A stretch of 49,497 nucleotides of DNA from an uncultured Fibrobacter sp. (GCA_947165045.1 CAMUYW010000018.1:1-49497); one strand, 5' to 3'. Counted from the first letter of the stretch, positions 24,450 through 33,564 are shown. Numbers and translations: made by a program. The notes: a model not told the origin generated them from the letters alone.

Positions 24450-25279
24450 TATTCCTTAATCGTATATCCCGAGCGGAAGTTCTCGATCAAGCAACTGCTG
24501 ATGCTCACGCTAGTGTCGTATTCGGGAATGTCCTCGCGCTTGACCCAAGTGGCGCAAGCGAGTTCGTCTGCTTGCATGTGGATGGTCGGGTCTCCGTCGA
24601 GTTCAGCGGTGTAACCCGAAATCAACGATTCCGAGAACGGCCATGGCTGGCTGCCAAAGTACTTGATGTTCTTCACGCGAATGCCCGCTTCTTCCATGGC
24701 TTCGCGCTTAACTGCTTGCTCTAGTGATTCGCCGATTTCTACGAATCCTGAAATGAGGAACATGCGCGTTTTGTCGGGATTGTCCAAATTACGGGCCATC
24801 AAAAGCTCGTTGCCATTGCGAATAGCGACGATCACGACGGGCGAAATCTTGGGATAGACGGTGTTCTTGCAGCTCGGACAAATCATGGAGCGTTCTTTTG
24901 TGCCACGCTTCATGAGGCATCCACATTTGCCGCAGAATTTGTTCAAACCTTCCCACTTGGCGATGTGTGCTGCCGTTGCGCCGCCGAGACGTTCCAAATG
25001 ATTCTCGAGAGTGCGGAACGTGCGGTTTCCGCGGAACTCGTATTCGTCTGGAATTTCAGGCAGGTTCGTGTTGCACAAGAAGTATGCTGCGTCGTCGATG
25101 CTAATCAGATAATGGCATTCGCATTGCGGAAAATCGCTTACACGCGGGATTTCGTAGTTGTCGCCGTTCTTTTTAAAGAGCGTCTGTTCGCCATTGTGAA
25201 TAATCAAGTAGTCGGTCGGCTTAGGGTCAATCGTCTTAAATTCGTTATCTAACTTGTGCGGTGCAATTTCGTGAATCAT
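24449..25279 (-). CDS. nudC: NADH pyrophosphatase NudC (Nudix hydrolase)
   Basis: 276 residues. A zinc ribbon (FCGKCGCLM ... MICPSCKNTVYP) precedes the Nudix domain. The Nudix box is complete: GFVEIGESLEQAVKREAMEEAGI fits GX5EX7REUXEEXGU. The NudC-specific motif SQPWPFSESL follows. NudC cleaves NAD(H) to NMN(H) and AMP and removes NAD caps from RNA. It starts 15 bases after the last of three glycosyltransferase genes on the same strand and is probably co-transcribed with them. Confidence 0.93.
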   Translation of the reverse strand: MIHEIAPHKLDNEFKTIDPKPTDYLIIHNGEQTLFKKNGDNYEIPRVSDFPQCECHYLISIDDAAYFLCNTNLPEIPDEYEFRGNRTFRTLENHLERLGGATAAHIAKWEGLNKFCGKCGCLMKRGTKERSMICPSCKNTVYPKISPVVIVAIRNGNELLMARNLDNPDKTRMFLISGFVEIGESLEQAVKREAMEEAGIRVKNIKYFGSQPWPFSESLISGYTAELDGDPTIHMQADELACATWVKREDIPEYDTSVSISSCLIENFRSGYTIKE

Positions 25280-25294
25280 AGGATATTTATTGTT

Positions 25295-26236
25295 TTATTT
25301 CTTCTTGAAAAACCTTTTGGCGGTGGAGACGCCCACGAATGAAAAGAGAATTCGTCCAATCATCTGCGTAGCTTTTGTGACTTGCGGGTAGATGTGGCGT
25401 GCATTGCGGACAATCCACACAAACCAAAGCGGCGATAAGAATGCGTGTGAAAAACGCAATTCTAGGAATTGAATGAATTTATCTAGAAACGTGCGACTTT
25501 CTCCAGGGAGCTTTTCGTAGAGGCTCGAATTGCGTACTGCCTTTGCCCACTGCAAATTCGTCTGGAGCTTTTCGCTCCAGGTCTTGTTGCCTTCGCCAAT
25601 GGCGTTGCTTTCATGAATGCGGTAGTAAATGACCTTGTCCGCAATTGATGCGTAACCATTTTCGGCTGTGGCGCAAAGCGTAATCCATTGGTCGTGAACG
25701 GGAACATCTTGCGGAATCGGAAGCACCGTGTGGAGGAGGGCTGCCTTGAAAGCGACCATGCAGCCGGTCACGTTTGTGTAGCCGGTGAGGAGTGCTTGCT
25801 GGCTCAATTGTTCTACGATGCCTGCTTTTTTGCGCCAGGATTTTTCGATGATTTCGCCTTCGCCATTGATGATTTCGGCATCGCCAAAAATCATGGAGTT
25901 TTCGCCAATCTTTTGACTCATGACTTCGAGTTTGTTCGGAGCCCAAATGTCGTCTTGGTCGGCGAGGAAAATCAAATCTTCGTCATCGAGCAATGTGGCG
26001 GCTTTCTCTAACGCAGTCGAAAAAGCGGCACGGTGCCCTCTGTTCTTTTCGAATCGCGTGATTTCAAGCGGGAGTTTGCCTTTGTAGCTTTCGAGAATCT
26101 CGCAAGTGCTATCCTTGGATCCATCATCGACTGCGATAATAACGTCGGCAGGCTTGGTCTGCTGAACGAGCGACTCGAGCATTTCGCCGAGGTATTTTTC
26201 GCCGTTATAGGTCGCAAGCGTAATGCAAAGTTTCAT
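25295..26236 (-). CDS. GT2 family glycosyltransferase (rhamnosyltransferase-like)
   Basis: 313 residues from the ATG giving MKLCITLATYNG; its start lies in TGAGCATG just after the upstream stop, so translation is coupled. GT-A fold motifs: ATYNGEKYL, VDDGSKDST, and FLADQDDIWAPNK, the DxD site typical of dTDP-rhamnose-type transferases. A catalytic VHDQW follows near residue 195. It is the third of three paralogous transferases, likely acting on an O-antigen or other surface polysaccharide. Confidence 0.85.
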   Translation of the reverse strand: MKLCITLATYNGEKYLGEMLESLVQQTKPADVIIAVDDGSKDSTCEILESYKGKLPLEITRFEKNRGHRAAFSTALEKAATLLDDEDLIFLADQDDIWAPNKLEVMSQKIGENSMIFGDAEIINGEGEIIEKSWRKKAGIVEQLSQQALLTGYTNVTGCMVAFKAALLHTVLPIPQDVPVHDQWITLCATAENGYASIADKVIYYRIHESNAIGEGNKTWSEKLQTNLQWAKAVRNSSLYEKLPGESRTFLDKFIQFLELRFSHAFLSPLWFVWIVRNARHIYPQVTKATQMIGRILFSFVGVSTAKRFFKKK

Positions 26237-26238
26237 GC

Positions 26239-26937
26239 TCAGCGCCAAAGGATGTGCCACGCGAGGTAAGCGCGGTATGCGATTCTAAAGTAAAGGCTGT
26301 TCGTACTCTTGCCGCCCGTGAACGAAACGGTGTTTTCGTGACGGCGGTAAAGCTGCAAAACTTCGTCTTGGTAGCCGCACTTGAAATGCTTTTGTGCGTA
26401 ATACGAAACCCACAAATCGTGTGCGACGACTTTCGGCGGGAACGGCATGCAAGCGTCTTTCACCTGCTTGGTAAAGCACATGCACGCACCGAGCCAGCAA
26501 TTGTTAATGATGTTTCGCAAGAGCGATTTTTTCATCGGCCACTTTTCGTCGTAATGGCGTTCCTTGATCACGTTCAAGTTGGCGTCAACGAGCGAGCAGT
26601 TGCAAAGTACGGTATCGTAGCCACCATCTTTGAGGAACTTTTCCATCTTGTCGAGCTTGCCTGGCAACCACACGTCATCTTGGTCGGCGAAGTAGATGAT
26701 ATCGCCGGAGGCTTGACGCATGGCGTTTTCGAAGTTGTGTGCTACGCCGTGGTTCTCGTTGTGGAAAATCTTGATGCGCGGATCGTTGTAGCTCTCGACG
26801 ATTTTCAAGGTATCGTCTTTCGAAGCGTCGTCAGAAACAATCAATTCGTCATCGTCGCGAAGTTGCGGGATGATGCTGTCGAGCTGTTCCTTGATGTACT
26901 TGGCTCCGTTGTAGGTCGCCATGCAAATGCTTCTCAT
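26239..26937 (-). CDS. GT2 family glycosyltransferase
   Basis: 232 residues from the ATG giving MRSICMATYNGAKYI, two bases after the upstream gene's stop. Motifs: SDDASKDDT, YFADQDDVWLPGK and AHDLWVSYYA. It is shorter than its neighbours because it lacks a C-terminal helical tail. It is part of the three-gene transferase operon that ends with nudC. Confidence 0.85.
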   Translation of the reverse strand: MRSICMATYNGAKYIKEQLDSIIPQLRDDDELIVSDDASKDDTLKIVESYNDPRIKIFHNENHGVAHNFENAMRQASGDIIYFADQDDVWLPGKLDKMEKFLKDGGYDTVLCNCSLVDANLNVIKERHYDEKWPMKKSLLRNIINNCWLGACMCFTKQVKDACMPFPPKVVAHDLWVSYYAQKHFKCGYQDEVLQLYRRHENTVSFTGGKSTNSLYFRIAYRAYLAWHILWR

Positions 26938-26939
26938 AC

Positions 26940-27749
26940 CTAGAACCAACTATACAAAATTTTGTACATCAAAAACTTGTGGTACGGCAAACCGAAATCT
27001 TTATGGAGTAATTTTGCGACTTGGAAGAACTGTTTTTGCCCAGCGCGAGCGGTGGCGCGTTCAAAAAAGCCCTTGGATGCCTGATTTGCGCCCAGCGTGT
27101 TGCTGGTGTGCTGGCGGTAAAGAATTGTCGTTTCGTCGAGAATCGAGATGATGCCGCCTTTGAAATGGACGCTGAGAGCAACCCATTCGTCGTGCATGGT
27201 CGCACGGGGCGACATCGGGAGCGAGGCTTCTTTGGCGGCGCGGTTGAACATCATCGTGCAACCGGTAACTACATGACGCACGCAAATTAATTCCGGGTGT
27301 TTGCGGAAAACATCAATTTTTAAGTCGGCGTTGAAAGAATCTTTGATGGGGGATAGTTGCTCGTCGACAACTTTCAAGTCCGTCGCGACGAGAACCGGCG
27401 CAGTTCCCTCAATTTCTTTCATTCTCGCAAGTGTCTTCTCGACCTTCGTCGGCAACCAAATATCGTCTTGGTCGCAGAACATGTAGTAGTCAGAATCGGC
27501 TTCTTGCAATAAAGTCATAAAGGACTTTGCGGCTCCCTTATGCTTTTGCGAATCTTCAAGGACCGTAATGCGATCCGAAAACTTTTGACGATATTCCTCG
27601 ACGATTTTTAGTGTGTCGTCTTTGGATCCGTCGTCGCGGATGTACAAATGGAAATCATCGCAAGATTGCTGAAACAGTGAGTCAAGCTGTTCCCTGATAT
27701 ACTTTGCGCCGTTGTAAGTGGCTAGCAGAATCGCAATCTGGTGTGACAT
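26940..27749 (-). CDS. GT2 family glycosyltransferase
   Basis: 269 residues from the ATG giving MSHQIAILLATYNG; an open frame upstream adds 27 residues translated from repeat DNA and was rejected. Motifs: RDDGSKDDT, FCDQDDIWLPTK, and MHDEWVALS. It is the first gene of the transferase operon; the upstream gap holds a pair of palindromic repeats rather than a clear promoter. Confidence 0.85.
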   Translation of the reverse strand: MSHQIAILLATYNGAKYIREQLDSLFQQSCDDFHLYIRDDGSKDDTLKIVEEYRQKFSDRITVLEDSQKHKGAAKSFMTLLQEADSDYYMFCDQDDIWLPTKVEKTLARMKEIEGTAPVLVATDLKVVDEQLSPIKDSFNADLKIDVFRKHPELICVRHVVTGCTMMFNRAAKEASLPMSPRATMHDEWVALSVHFKGGIISILDETTILYRQHTSNTLGANQASKGFFERATARAGQKQFFQVAKLLHKDFGLPYHKFLMYKILYSWF

Positions 27750-27788
27750 TGTATAATTGGTTGTGTGATATGGAATGTGGAGTTGCTG

Positions 27789-27873
27789 AGTCATCCTCGC
27801 TACGCGAGGATTCATAATGTTCTTATACATGCGTTAATCAAGAATTATGGTTCCTCCTTCGGAGGATGACTCT
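27789..27873. repeat. 85-bp repeat pair with 9-bp terminal inverted repeats
   Basis: Ends are GAGTCATCC and GGATGACTC. Inside each end is a small hairpin (CCTCGC-TAC-GCGAGG and TCCTCC-TTC-GGAGGA). The layout resembles a paired-REP or MITE-like unit; the unit at 46798-46876 has the same plan. A further hairpin GGCAC-GAA-GTGCC lies at about 27889-27901, just after the speA stop. Confidence 0.65.
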
Positions 27874-27905
27874 TTCTCTCGTCTGTAGGCACGAAGTGCC
27901 GTTCT

Positions 27906-29804
27906 CTACTCCAAGTACGTGTATCCGTAAAGGCCGGAACGATAGATGTTCAGGAATTCCTTGCCTTCCTGAAGCGTAATCTTTCCTTCCTTCACAGAGC
28001 GCGTGACCCAGTTTTCCATGTTGCGGACAAGAGCCTTGTCGCTGAAGTTCACGTAGTCGAGCACGTCTTCCACGGATTCGCCGTCAATCACCTTGTCGAT
28101 GTCGTAGCCGCCGTTGTCGTTGCAGACAATGTGCACAGCGTTCGTATCGCCAAAGAGGTTGTGGAGGTCACCGAGGATTTCCTGGTATGCACCGACGAGG
28201 TAAACTGCGATAAAGTATGGTTCGTCCTTCTTGATCGGGTGGAGCGGAATGGTGCGAGCCACTTCGCCACCGCGAACGAACATGTCAATCTTGCCGTCAC
28301 TATCGCAAGTCACGTCCTGGATGGTCGTTTCGATAGTCGGTTCTTCGTCCAAACGCTGGATAGGCATAATCGGGAACACCTGATCGACGCCCCAGCTGTC
28401 CGGCAAACTCTGGAACAAACTAAAGTTGCAGAAGTACTTCTCGGCCAAGAGGCGCGGGAGTTCGCTTAATTCATAAGGCGGATGGCGCAAATCGCGGGCG
28501 AGCAAATCGACCTTGCGGGCGATGCTCCAGAACAAACGTTCGCTCATAGCGCGAGTCTGCAAATCCACGTCGCCCATCTTGAATCCACTCAAGGTGTCGT
28601 CGTTAATCTGCATGGCATCGTGCCAGCTTTCGAGCAAGTTCTTCGGGGAAAGGCTCTTGTAAATGCCGTACAAGTCCTTGAGCGCTTCCGGTGCGTCTTC
28701 GCTGATTTCGTGAATGCTTTCGTCAAAGAATGCCTGGCCTGCGGTTTCCAAAACGTTGAACACCAAAATCGAGTGGTGTGCCGAAAGAGCACGGCCCGAT
28801 TCTGCAATAATGTTCGGATGCGGAACATCGCCGTTTTCGCAAGCTTCGTACATCGCATAGACGACGTCGTTTGCGTATTCCTGGATGGAATAGTTCACGG
28901 AGCTAGCGTTAGAACTGCGCGTACCGTCGTAATCCACGCCGAAGCCGCCGCCCACGTCCACGAATTCAAGGCCCATGCCCATCTTTCTAATTTGGACGTA
29001 GAACTGCGACACTTCGCGGAGTCCATTCTTGATATGGCGAATGTTCGTAATCTGGCTACCCAAGTGGAAGTGGATGAGCTTCATGCAGTCTTCCATCTTC
29101 TCTTCCTTGATGTAGTCGAGAGCTTCCAAAAGTTCAGAACTGTTCAGGCCGAACTTGCTGTGGTATCCGCCGGATTCTTCCCACTTGCCGCTACCAGAGC
29201 TCGCAAGCTTGATGCGAATGCCGATGTTCGGGCGAACACCGATACGGCGAGAAAGATCCACGACCAAGTGGAGTTCGTTCATCTTTTCGACGACGATGAA
29301 AATCTTCTTGCCCATCTTCTGTGCGAGGAGAGCAAGTTCGATAAAGTCTTCGTCCTTGTAGCCGTTGCAGATAATCAAGGCGTCCGGGTTCTGCATGTTG
29401 GCGAGAACCGCGTGGAGTTCCGGCTTGGAACCTGCTTCAAGACCGATGTTGAACTTGGAACCGTGACTTACCACTTCTTCCAAGACCGCACGCTGCTGGT
29501 TCACCTTGATCGGGAAGATGCTGTAATGTCCGCCCTTGTAACCGTATTCAGTCGTTGCCTTGGTAAAGCATTCGTTAATCTTTTCGATGCGGCTGTCCAG
29601 AATGTCCGGGAAACGGAGCAACACCGGAGTAGAAACATCGCGGAGAGAAAGCTCTTGAACAAGGTCGTAAAGGTCGATGCTCGGGCCGCCATTTTTGATC
29701 GGCGAAACTGTCGCGTGACCTTTGTCGTTAATGTCGAAGTAGCTTACGCCCCAACCCTTGACGTTGTACAAGTCACGGGAATCGTCAATGCGCCATTTTT
29801 TCAT
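27906..29804 (-). CDS. speA: Biosynthetic arginine decarboxylase
   Basis: 632 residues, the usual SpeA size. It converts arginine to agmatine with PLP in the cytoplasm. Seen: N-terminal DSRDLYNVKGWGVSYFDIN, the PLP-lysine region YSIFPIKVNQQ, GLEAGSKPEL, LIHFHLGSQI, FVDVGGGFGVDYDG and ESGRALSAHHS, all characteristic of SpeA. It begins eight bases after the stop of the carboxynorspermidine synthase gene, forming a two-gene polyamine operon. Confidence 0.95.
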   Translation of the reverse strand: MKKWRIDDSRDLYNVKGWGVSYFDINDKGHATVSPIKNGGPSIDLYDLVQELSLRDVSTPVLLRFPDILDSRIEKINECFTKATTEYGYKGGHYSIFPIKVNQQRAVLEEVVSHGSKFNIGLEAGSKPELHAVLANMQNPDALIICNGYKDEDFIELALLAQKMGKKIFIVVEKMNELHLVVDLSRRIGVRPNIGIRIKLASSGSGKWEESGGYHSKFGLNSSELLEALDYIKEEKMEDCMKLIHFHLGSQITNIRHIKNGLREVSQFYVQIRKMGMGLEFVDVGGGFGVDYDGTRSSNASSVNYSIQEYANDVVYAMYEACENGDVPHPNIIAESGRALSAHHSILVFNVLETAGQAFFDESIHEISEDAPEALKDLYGIYKSLSPKNLLESWHDAMQINDDTLSGFKMGDVDLQTRAMSERLFWSIARKVDLLARDLRHPPYELSELPRLLAEKYFCNFSLFQSLPDSWGVDQVFPIMPIQRLDEEPTIETTIQDVTCDSDGKIDMFVRGGEVARTIPLHPIKKDEPYFIAVYLVGAYQEILGDLHNLFGDTNAVHIVCNDNGGYDIDKVIDGESVEDVLDYVNFSDKALVRNMENWVTRSVKEGKITLQEGKEFLNIYRSGLYGYTYLE

Positions 29805-29812
29805 TGCACAAC

Positions 29813-31087
29813 CTAGTCAACCAACACAGGGTTGAAGTCTTCGTTCCACGGGAGACCGTACTTCGTGAGGGCTTCCATGAACGGATCCGGATCGAATTCT
29901 TCGACGGTATGCACGCCCGGCTTGTTCCACTTGCCGGTAAGCACCATCATAGCACCGCACATTGCCGGAACGCCAGTCGTGTAGGCGATAGCCTGGCTGC
30001 CGAGTTCCTTGTAGCATTCCTGGTGGTCGCAGACGTTGTACAAATAGTATGTCTTCGGCTTGCCGTCCTTAGTGCCCTTGAAAATGCAACCGATGTTCGT
30101 CTTGCCAACAGTGCGGGGGCCGAGGCTTGCGGGGTCCGGGAGGAGAGCCTTGAGGAACTGGATAGGCACGATGTCCTGACCCTGGAACTTGATCGGCTGG
30201 GTGGAGAGCATGCCCACGTCTTCGAGGCAACGCATGTGGTCGAGGTAGCTCTGGCCAAACGTCATGAAGAAGCGGATGCGCTTGATGCCCGGGATGTTCT
30301 GGGCGAGGGATTCAATTTCTTCGTGGTGGAGGAGGTACATGTCCTTCTTGCCGACCTGTGCGAAGTTGTATTCGCGCTTGATGCTCATGGCCGGGATTTC
30401 AACCCAGTGGCCCTTGCCGTTTTCGTCGGTGTCCCAGTAGCTACCCGGAGCAGAGACTTCGCGGAGGTTGATTTCGGGGTTGAAGTTAGTTGCGAACTTG
30501 TAACCGTGATCGCCACCGTTGCAGTCGAGGATGTCGATTTCTTCGATGGTGTCGAACTGGTGCTTCAGGGCGTAGGCGCAGTAGGCCTGAGAAACACCCG
30601 GGTCAAAGCCGGAACCGAGCAAAGCCGTGAGACCAGCCTTTTCAAACTTTTCTTTGTAAGCCCACTGCCAGCTGTAATCGAAGTAGGCACTGAAGCCCTT
30701 TTCCTTGCAGCGCTGGTCGTAAACCTTGCGCCATTCCGGATCGTCGATGTTTTCCGGTTCGTAGTTGGCCGTGTCCATGTAGTTCACGCCGCATTCGAGG
30801 CAGGCGTCCATAATGGCGAGGTCCTGGTACGGAAGTGCAATGTTCATCACCAGGTCCGGCTTGTATTGCTTGATGAGAGCAGAGACGTTCTCGGCCTTGT
30901 CGGCATCTACTGCGGCTGTCGTGATGACAGTCTTTGTGTTCGGGCGGAGTTCCTGGGCCAGCTTTTCGCAATTTTCGCGATGACGGCTTGCGATACAGAT
31001 TTCGCTAAAAACTTCGCTGCAGGTGCAGCACTTCTTGATAGCAACTGTGGCAACGGCGCCACAACCGATAATCAATGCTCTTGCCAT
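29813..31087 (-). CDS. Carboxynorspermidine synthase (saccharopine dehydrogenase family)
   Basis: 424 residues starting MARALIIGCGAVATVA, a Rossmann NADP site; longer in-frame extension is repeat DNA. GAGGAA lies about 12 bases upstream. Conserved NYMDTANYEPEN, FDYSWQW and LGSGFDPGVSQAYCAYA identify the carboxyspermidine/carboxynorspermidine dehydrogenase branch rather than lysine-pathway enzymes. It condenses aspartate semialdehyde with a diamine. With SpeA it points to the carboxyspermidine route to spermidine; the matching decarboxylase is not in this window. A leader hairpin CGGGAT-TGCC-ATCCCG lies about 35 bases upstream. Confidence 0.88.
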   Translation of the reverse strand: MARALIIGCGAVATVAIKKCCTCSEVFSEICIASRHRENCEKLAQELRPNTKTVITTAAVDADKAENVSALIKQYKPDLVMNIALPYQDLAIMDACLECGVNYMDTANYEPENIDDPEWRKVYDQRCKEKGFSAYFDYSWQWAYKEKFEKAGLTALLGSGFDPGVSQAYCAYALKHQFDTIEEIDILDCNGGDHGYKFATNFNPEINLREVSAPGSYWDTDENGKGHWVEIPAMSIKREYNFAQVGKKDMYLLHHEEIESLAQNIPGIKRIRFFMTFGQSYLDHMRCLEDVGMLSTQPIKFQGQDIVPIQFLKALLPDPASLGPRTVGKTNIGCIFKGTKDGKPKTYYLYNVCDHQECYKELGSQAIAYTTGVPAMCGAMMVLTGKWNKPGVHTVEEFDPDPFMEALTKYGLPWNEDFNPVLVD

Positions 31088-31215
31088 TTTTTGTTTGTTC
31101 CTCATTTGTTGAGAGTTAATCCATCGGGATGGCAATCCCGGTAGAGTATGTTGATATATTACAAGGTAGAAACTTTTGCGAATGGCGAGCGAAGCGAGAT
31201 AATTTACAGGCCTAT

Positions 31216-31340
31216 TTTGCGTTGTCATTCCCGCGAAGGCGGGAATCTTCGAACCTGTTTTTACAATGTCATTCCCCGCGCTTGTCCTCGTGCTGTCATT
31301 CCTCACTTGATGGGGAATCTCCTATCGGGGCGATAGGAGC
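31216..31340. repeat. Cluster of family A palindromic repeats
   Basis: The gap 31088-31408 holds one clean unit (GTCATTCCCGCGAAGGCGGGAATC, about 31216-31239), a diverged unit (about 31267-31318, GTCATTCCCCGCG ... GATGGGGAATCTCC) and a hairpin CTCCTATC-GGGGC-GATAGGAG (31318-31338). Nothing else is visible apart from the leader hairpin of the polyamine operon. Confidence 0.7.
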
Positions 31341-31408
31341 CACTAAACTCTTGGCTCCGAAGATTTATTCCCTTGACTGTGCTTTTGTCTGCGGCGACAG
31401 TTCGCGTG

Positions 31409-31724
31409 TCAAAATGTCCCGATGGTGAAATAAATGCCTCTCCAGAATTTCATGTTGAACTTTTTATCAAAAGTTTGGATAAATTCATTTAGTATGGGGT
31501 CGATTTGCTCAGCCCACCAAGACATATCGAGAATGACCGCTAACTTATCGAATGAATCTTTCAGCTTTTGCCAGTCTTGCTTTAATGACGATGCTGGTGT
31601 TCGCTCCGTCCCGCACGAATTTTTTGGGCGTACTTTCCTTGACGTTCTTGTCCTTGACAATGGCATCTGCTTCGGCCGTGCCGAACCCAATCGCGAAAAT
31701 CAATAAGAAAACGAATTTGCTCAT
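31409..31724 (-). pseudogene. Frameshifted small secreted protein
   Basis: The first frame gives a signal peptide (MSKFVFLLIFAIGFGTAEA) and ~35 more residues, then stops at 31545. From about 31600 a second frame continues with protein-like sequence (SSLKQDWQKLKDSF ... WWAEQIDPILNEFIQTFDKKFNMKFWRGIYF) to a stop at 31409. Together they would make a ~105-residue secreted protein. Upstream of the switch, the second frame is Arg/Pro-rich and looks non-coding. A one-base deletion or insertion near 31600 explains this; a sequencing error is the alternative. Family unknown. Confidence 0.5.
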
Positions 31725-31760
31725 AGCAGGAATATACAAATTAGTGATGCAGCAAATACG

Positions 31761-31782
31761 AAAAACGCCGGATAAACCGGCG
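31761..31782 (-). terminator. Intrinsic terminator after lipoprotein gene
   Basis: CGCCGG-ATAAA-CCGGCG stem-loop followed on the minus strand by TTTTT, seven bases after the lipoprotein stop. Confidence 0.85.
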
Positions 31783-31788
31783 AGTGTT

Positions 31789-32397
31789 TTAAAATAGCGT
31801 TTTTTCTACGACACTTTCGATAACAGGAGTAACCCATTCTTTTACGTTATCCTCGGACCTTGTCGGACTCTTCATCTCGACCATGACGATGTTCCTATGA
31901 GGTGTTATGCGGACTGCCTCGCAATGAATGATATCTTGGTCTTTGGGATAAATACAAGTTAGACCGTAGTTCTTTTCATTGTCGTAAGTGATTTCGTTGA
32001 CGGAATCTGTTGGGTAAAATTTTGAAAGGAAATATTTGGTGTGGAATTCAATGTATTCTTGATCGCTCAGACCGTCAGCAGGGTGAAAATTAGTGTCAAC
32101 TTTCATGTATGTAGGTGACATTGCCATAATTCTGGTGATGACATCATCTTTGATGTATGTGAACGATGCAAAACTTCTTTCGTAGGTGAAAATCGGCTGT
32201 GAATATTTGTACTCACTGTTCTTTGTTATAAACTTCAAATCGATTTCCATAGGCTCGGGAATTTCCGTGTAAATGTACATCGTTTCTGTCATGAAACGTG
32301 GCAAAAAGACTGAAGCTGATTTGGAATTGCCGGAACCGGCACAGCCTGCCAAGAAAAATGCAGCCAAAGTGGCAAATGTAAATAAAGCTTTTTTCAT
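31789..32397 (-). CDS. Lipoprotein, unknown function
   Basis: 202 residues with a clear lipoprotein signal (MKKALFTFATLAAFFLAGC, lipobox LAGC). GGAG lies upstream of the ATG. The mature part is a small mixed alpha/beta protein with no family I recognise (MTETMYIYTEIPEPMEIDLKF ... YGLTCIYPKDQDIIHCEAV). It is possibly co-transcribed with the DUF4434-like gene 27 bases upstream, and a terminator follows it. Confidence 0.75.
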   Translation of the reverse strand: MKKALFTFATLAAFFLAGCAGSGNSKSASVFLPRFMTETMYIYTEIPEPMEIDLKFITKNSEYKYSQPIFTYERSFASFTYIKDDVITRIMAMSPTYMKVDTNFHPADGLSDQEYIEFHTKYFLSKFYPTDSVNEITYDNEKNYGLTCIYPKDQDIIHCEAVRITPHRNIVMVEMKSPTRSEDNVKEWVTPVIESVVEKTLF

Positions 32398-32424
32398 AAA
32401 AATCTCCTTTGTTTCAAATTATAA

Positions 32425-33564
32425 TTAATTTGAATGAGGTTGTCTTTTATGATTATTTACTCTCGCCCCATTCAACTTGTAATACCGAATTTCTTTATTG
32501 TGCGGGTGATTGTGCTTTTGCGACTTTGAACCGCGGCGAATCCCACGACTGCCGAAAATCGATTCTGTCGCCTGCGATGTGTCCCGTGCAAACCATTTTT
32601 CGAGCGAGTCTAATCCCGCATTTCCAAGCACAGCTAAATCATAGCCGATAACTTTTGCTGCTCCCGCCGCACGAGCTGTATCCAATTGCACAGAAAGCCT
32701 TGCGCTGTTGGCAAGTGCATGCGAATCATCCGTGCGGAACAATTCCATATCTACCCAAAAATCGATACTGTATTTGGCGCAGGCACGAGCCATTGCTCGC
32801 TCATAATTCCCTACAGTCGAAATGTCTGCGTGAACTTTCCCTGCGTCGCTTGCACCGATGCCGTCTTGCACAGCGATAACATCCGGCTTGAAGCCTGCCG
32901 CAAAAAGCGATTCGAAAAATGCTTGCAATTTTTCAGGTGTTTCCAAGTTCTGGTTGTAAAATGGAGCGGCCATGACCTTCCAGCCCTTAGCTTGTGCGGC
33001 TCGCGTGACCGGGATCAGAAAATGCGTCGCAAGTGCAGCCGCAGTCGCATCATCCCGAAGTCCGTCCCAATAATAACGTGCAATCTCCTGAGGAATATAA
33101 ACTCCTTCAATTACAGTTTCGTTCCCGTAAAGAGCGTACAGCTCGTCGAGCACATGCAAATTCCGCGCCGCGAGTGAATCAAGCTGCGAGACTGTTGGCG
33201 GTGTGTACCAGTTTTCGCCATCGTAATAAAGTCCAAGCCAAAGCTTGTTCCCGGCGGCTTTTGTTGCGTCAATACTCTTTGGGAAAAGTTGGTTGTTCTT
33301 GTATTGCGTATTCTGCAAAAAATCCAGTTGCGAAGGGTAATACAAATGCGTCTTTTCAACCGCCGCATATTGCAACACGATTTGCTCCATGCCGAGTGCG
33401 TGCAAACGCTCATGCATGTGGTTAATCGAATCCGCCGACTGATAAGCCGTTGTCCATCCCGCATCAAATACACCATTCAAATTTGCGGCTTCCGCATGCA
33501 TCGAAAAACCGCTCAACGCGAGCGCAAACGAAAAACAGCGGGGGAGGAATCGAGTGACGAACAT
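32425..33564 (-). CDS. Secreted DUF4434-like TIM-barrel protein with odd basic tail
   Basis: 379 residues: signal peptide (about 1-26, ending HAEA), then a domain resembling DUF4434 (GWTTAYQSADSINHMHERLHALGMEQIVLQYA, GLYYDGENWY, IPQEIARYYW, IAVQDGIGASD), which is thought to be glycoside-hydrolase-like with unproven activity. The last ~42 residues are basic (GSRGIRRGSKSQKHNHPHNK), then IRYYKLNGARV, which resembles the first strand of a sorting tail but stops before the usual GxYxVK strand. It is divergent from the PL14-like gene and so may share a regulatory region with it. Confidence 0.7.
   Translation of the reverse strand: MFVTRFLPRCFSFALALSGFSMHAEAANLNGVFDAGWTTAYQSADSINHMHERLHALGMEQIVLQYAAVEKTHLYYPSQLDFLQNTQYKNNQLFPKSIDATKAAGNKLWLGLYYDGENWYTPPTVSQLDSLAARNLHVLDELYALYGNETVIEGVYIPQEIARYYWDGLRDDATAAALATHFLIPVTRAAQAKGWKVMAAPFYNQNLETPEKLQAFFESLFAAGFKPDVIAVQDGIGASDAGKVHADISTVGNYERAMARACAKYSIDFWVDMELFRTDDSHALANSARLSVQLDTARAAGAAKVIGYDLAVLGNAGLDSLEKWFARDTSQATESIFGSRGIRRGSKSQKHNHPHNKEIRYYKLNGARVNNHKRQPHSN

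Noticed and set aside
28482..31144. Two ~445-codon plus-strand frames (28482-29816 and 29804-31144)
   Set aside because: They lie opposite speA and the carboxynorspermidine synthase gene, whose proteins are clearly real.
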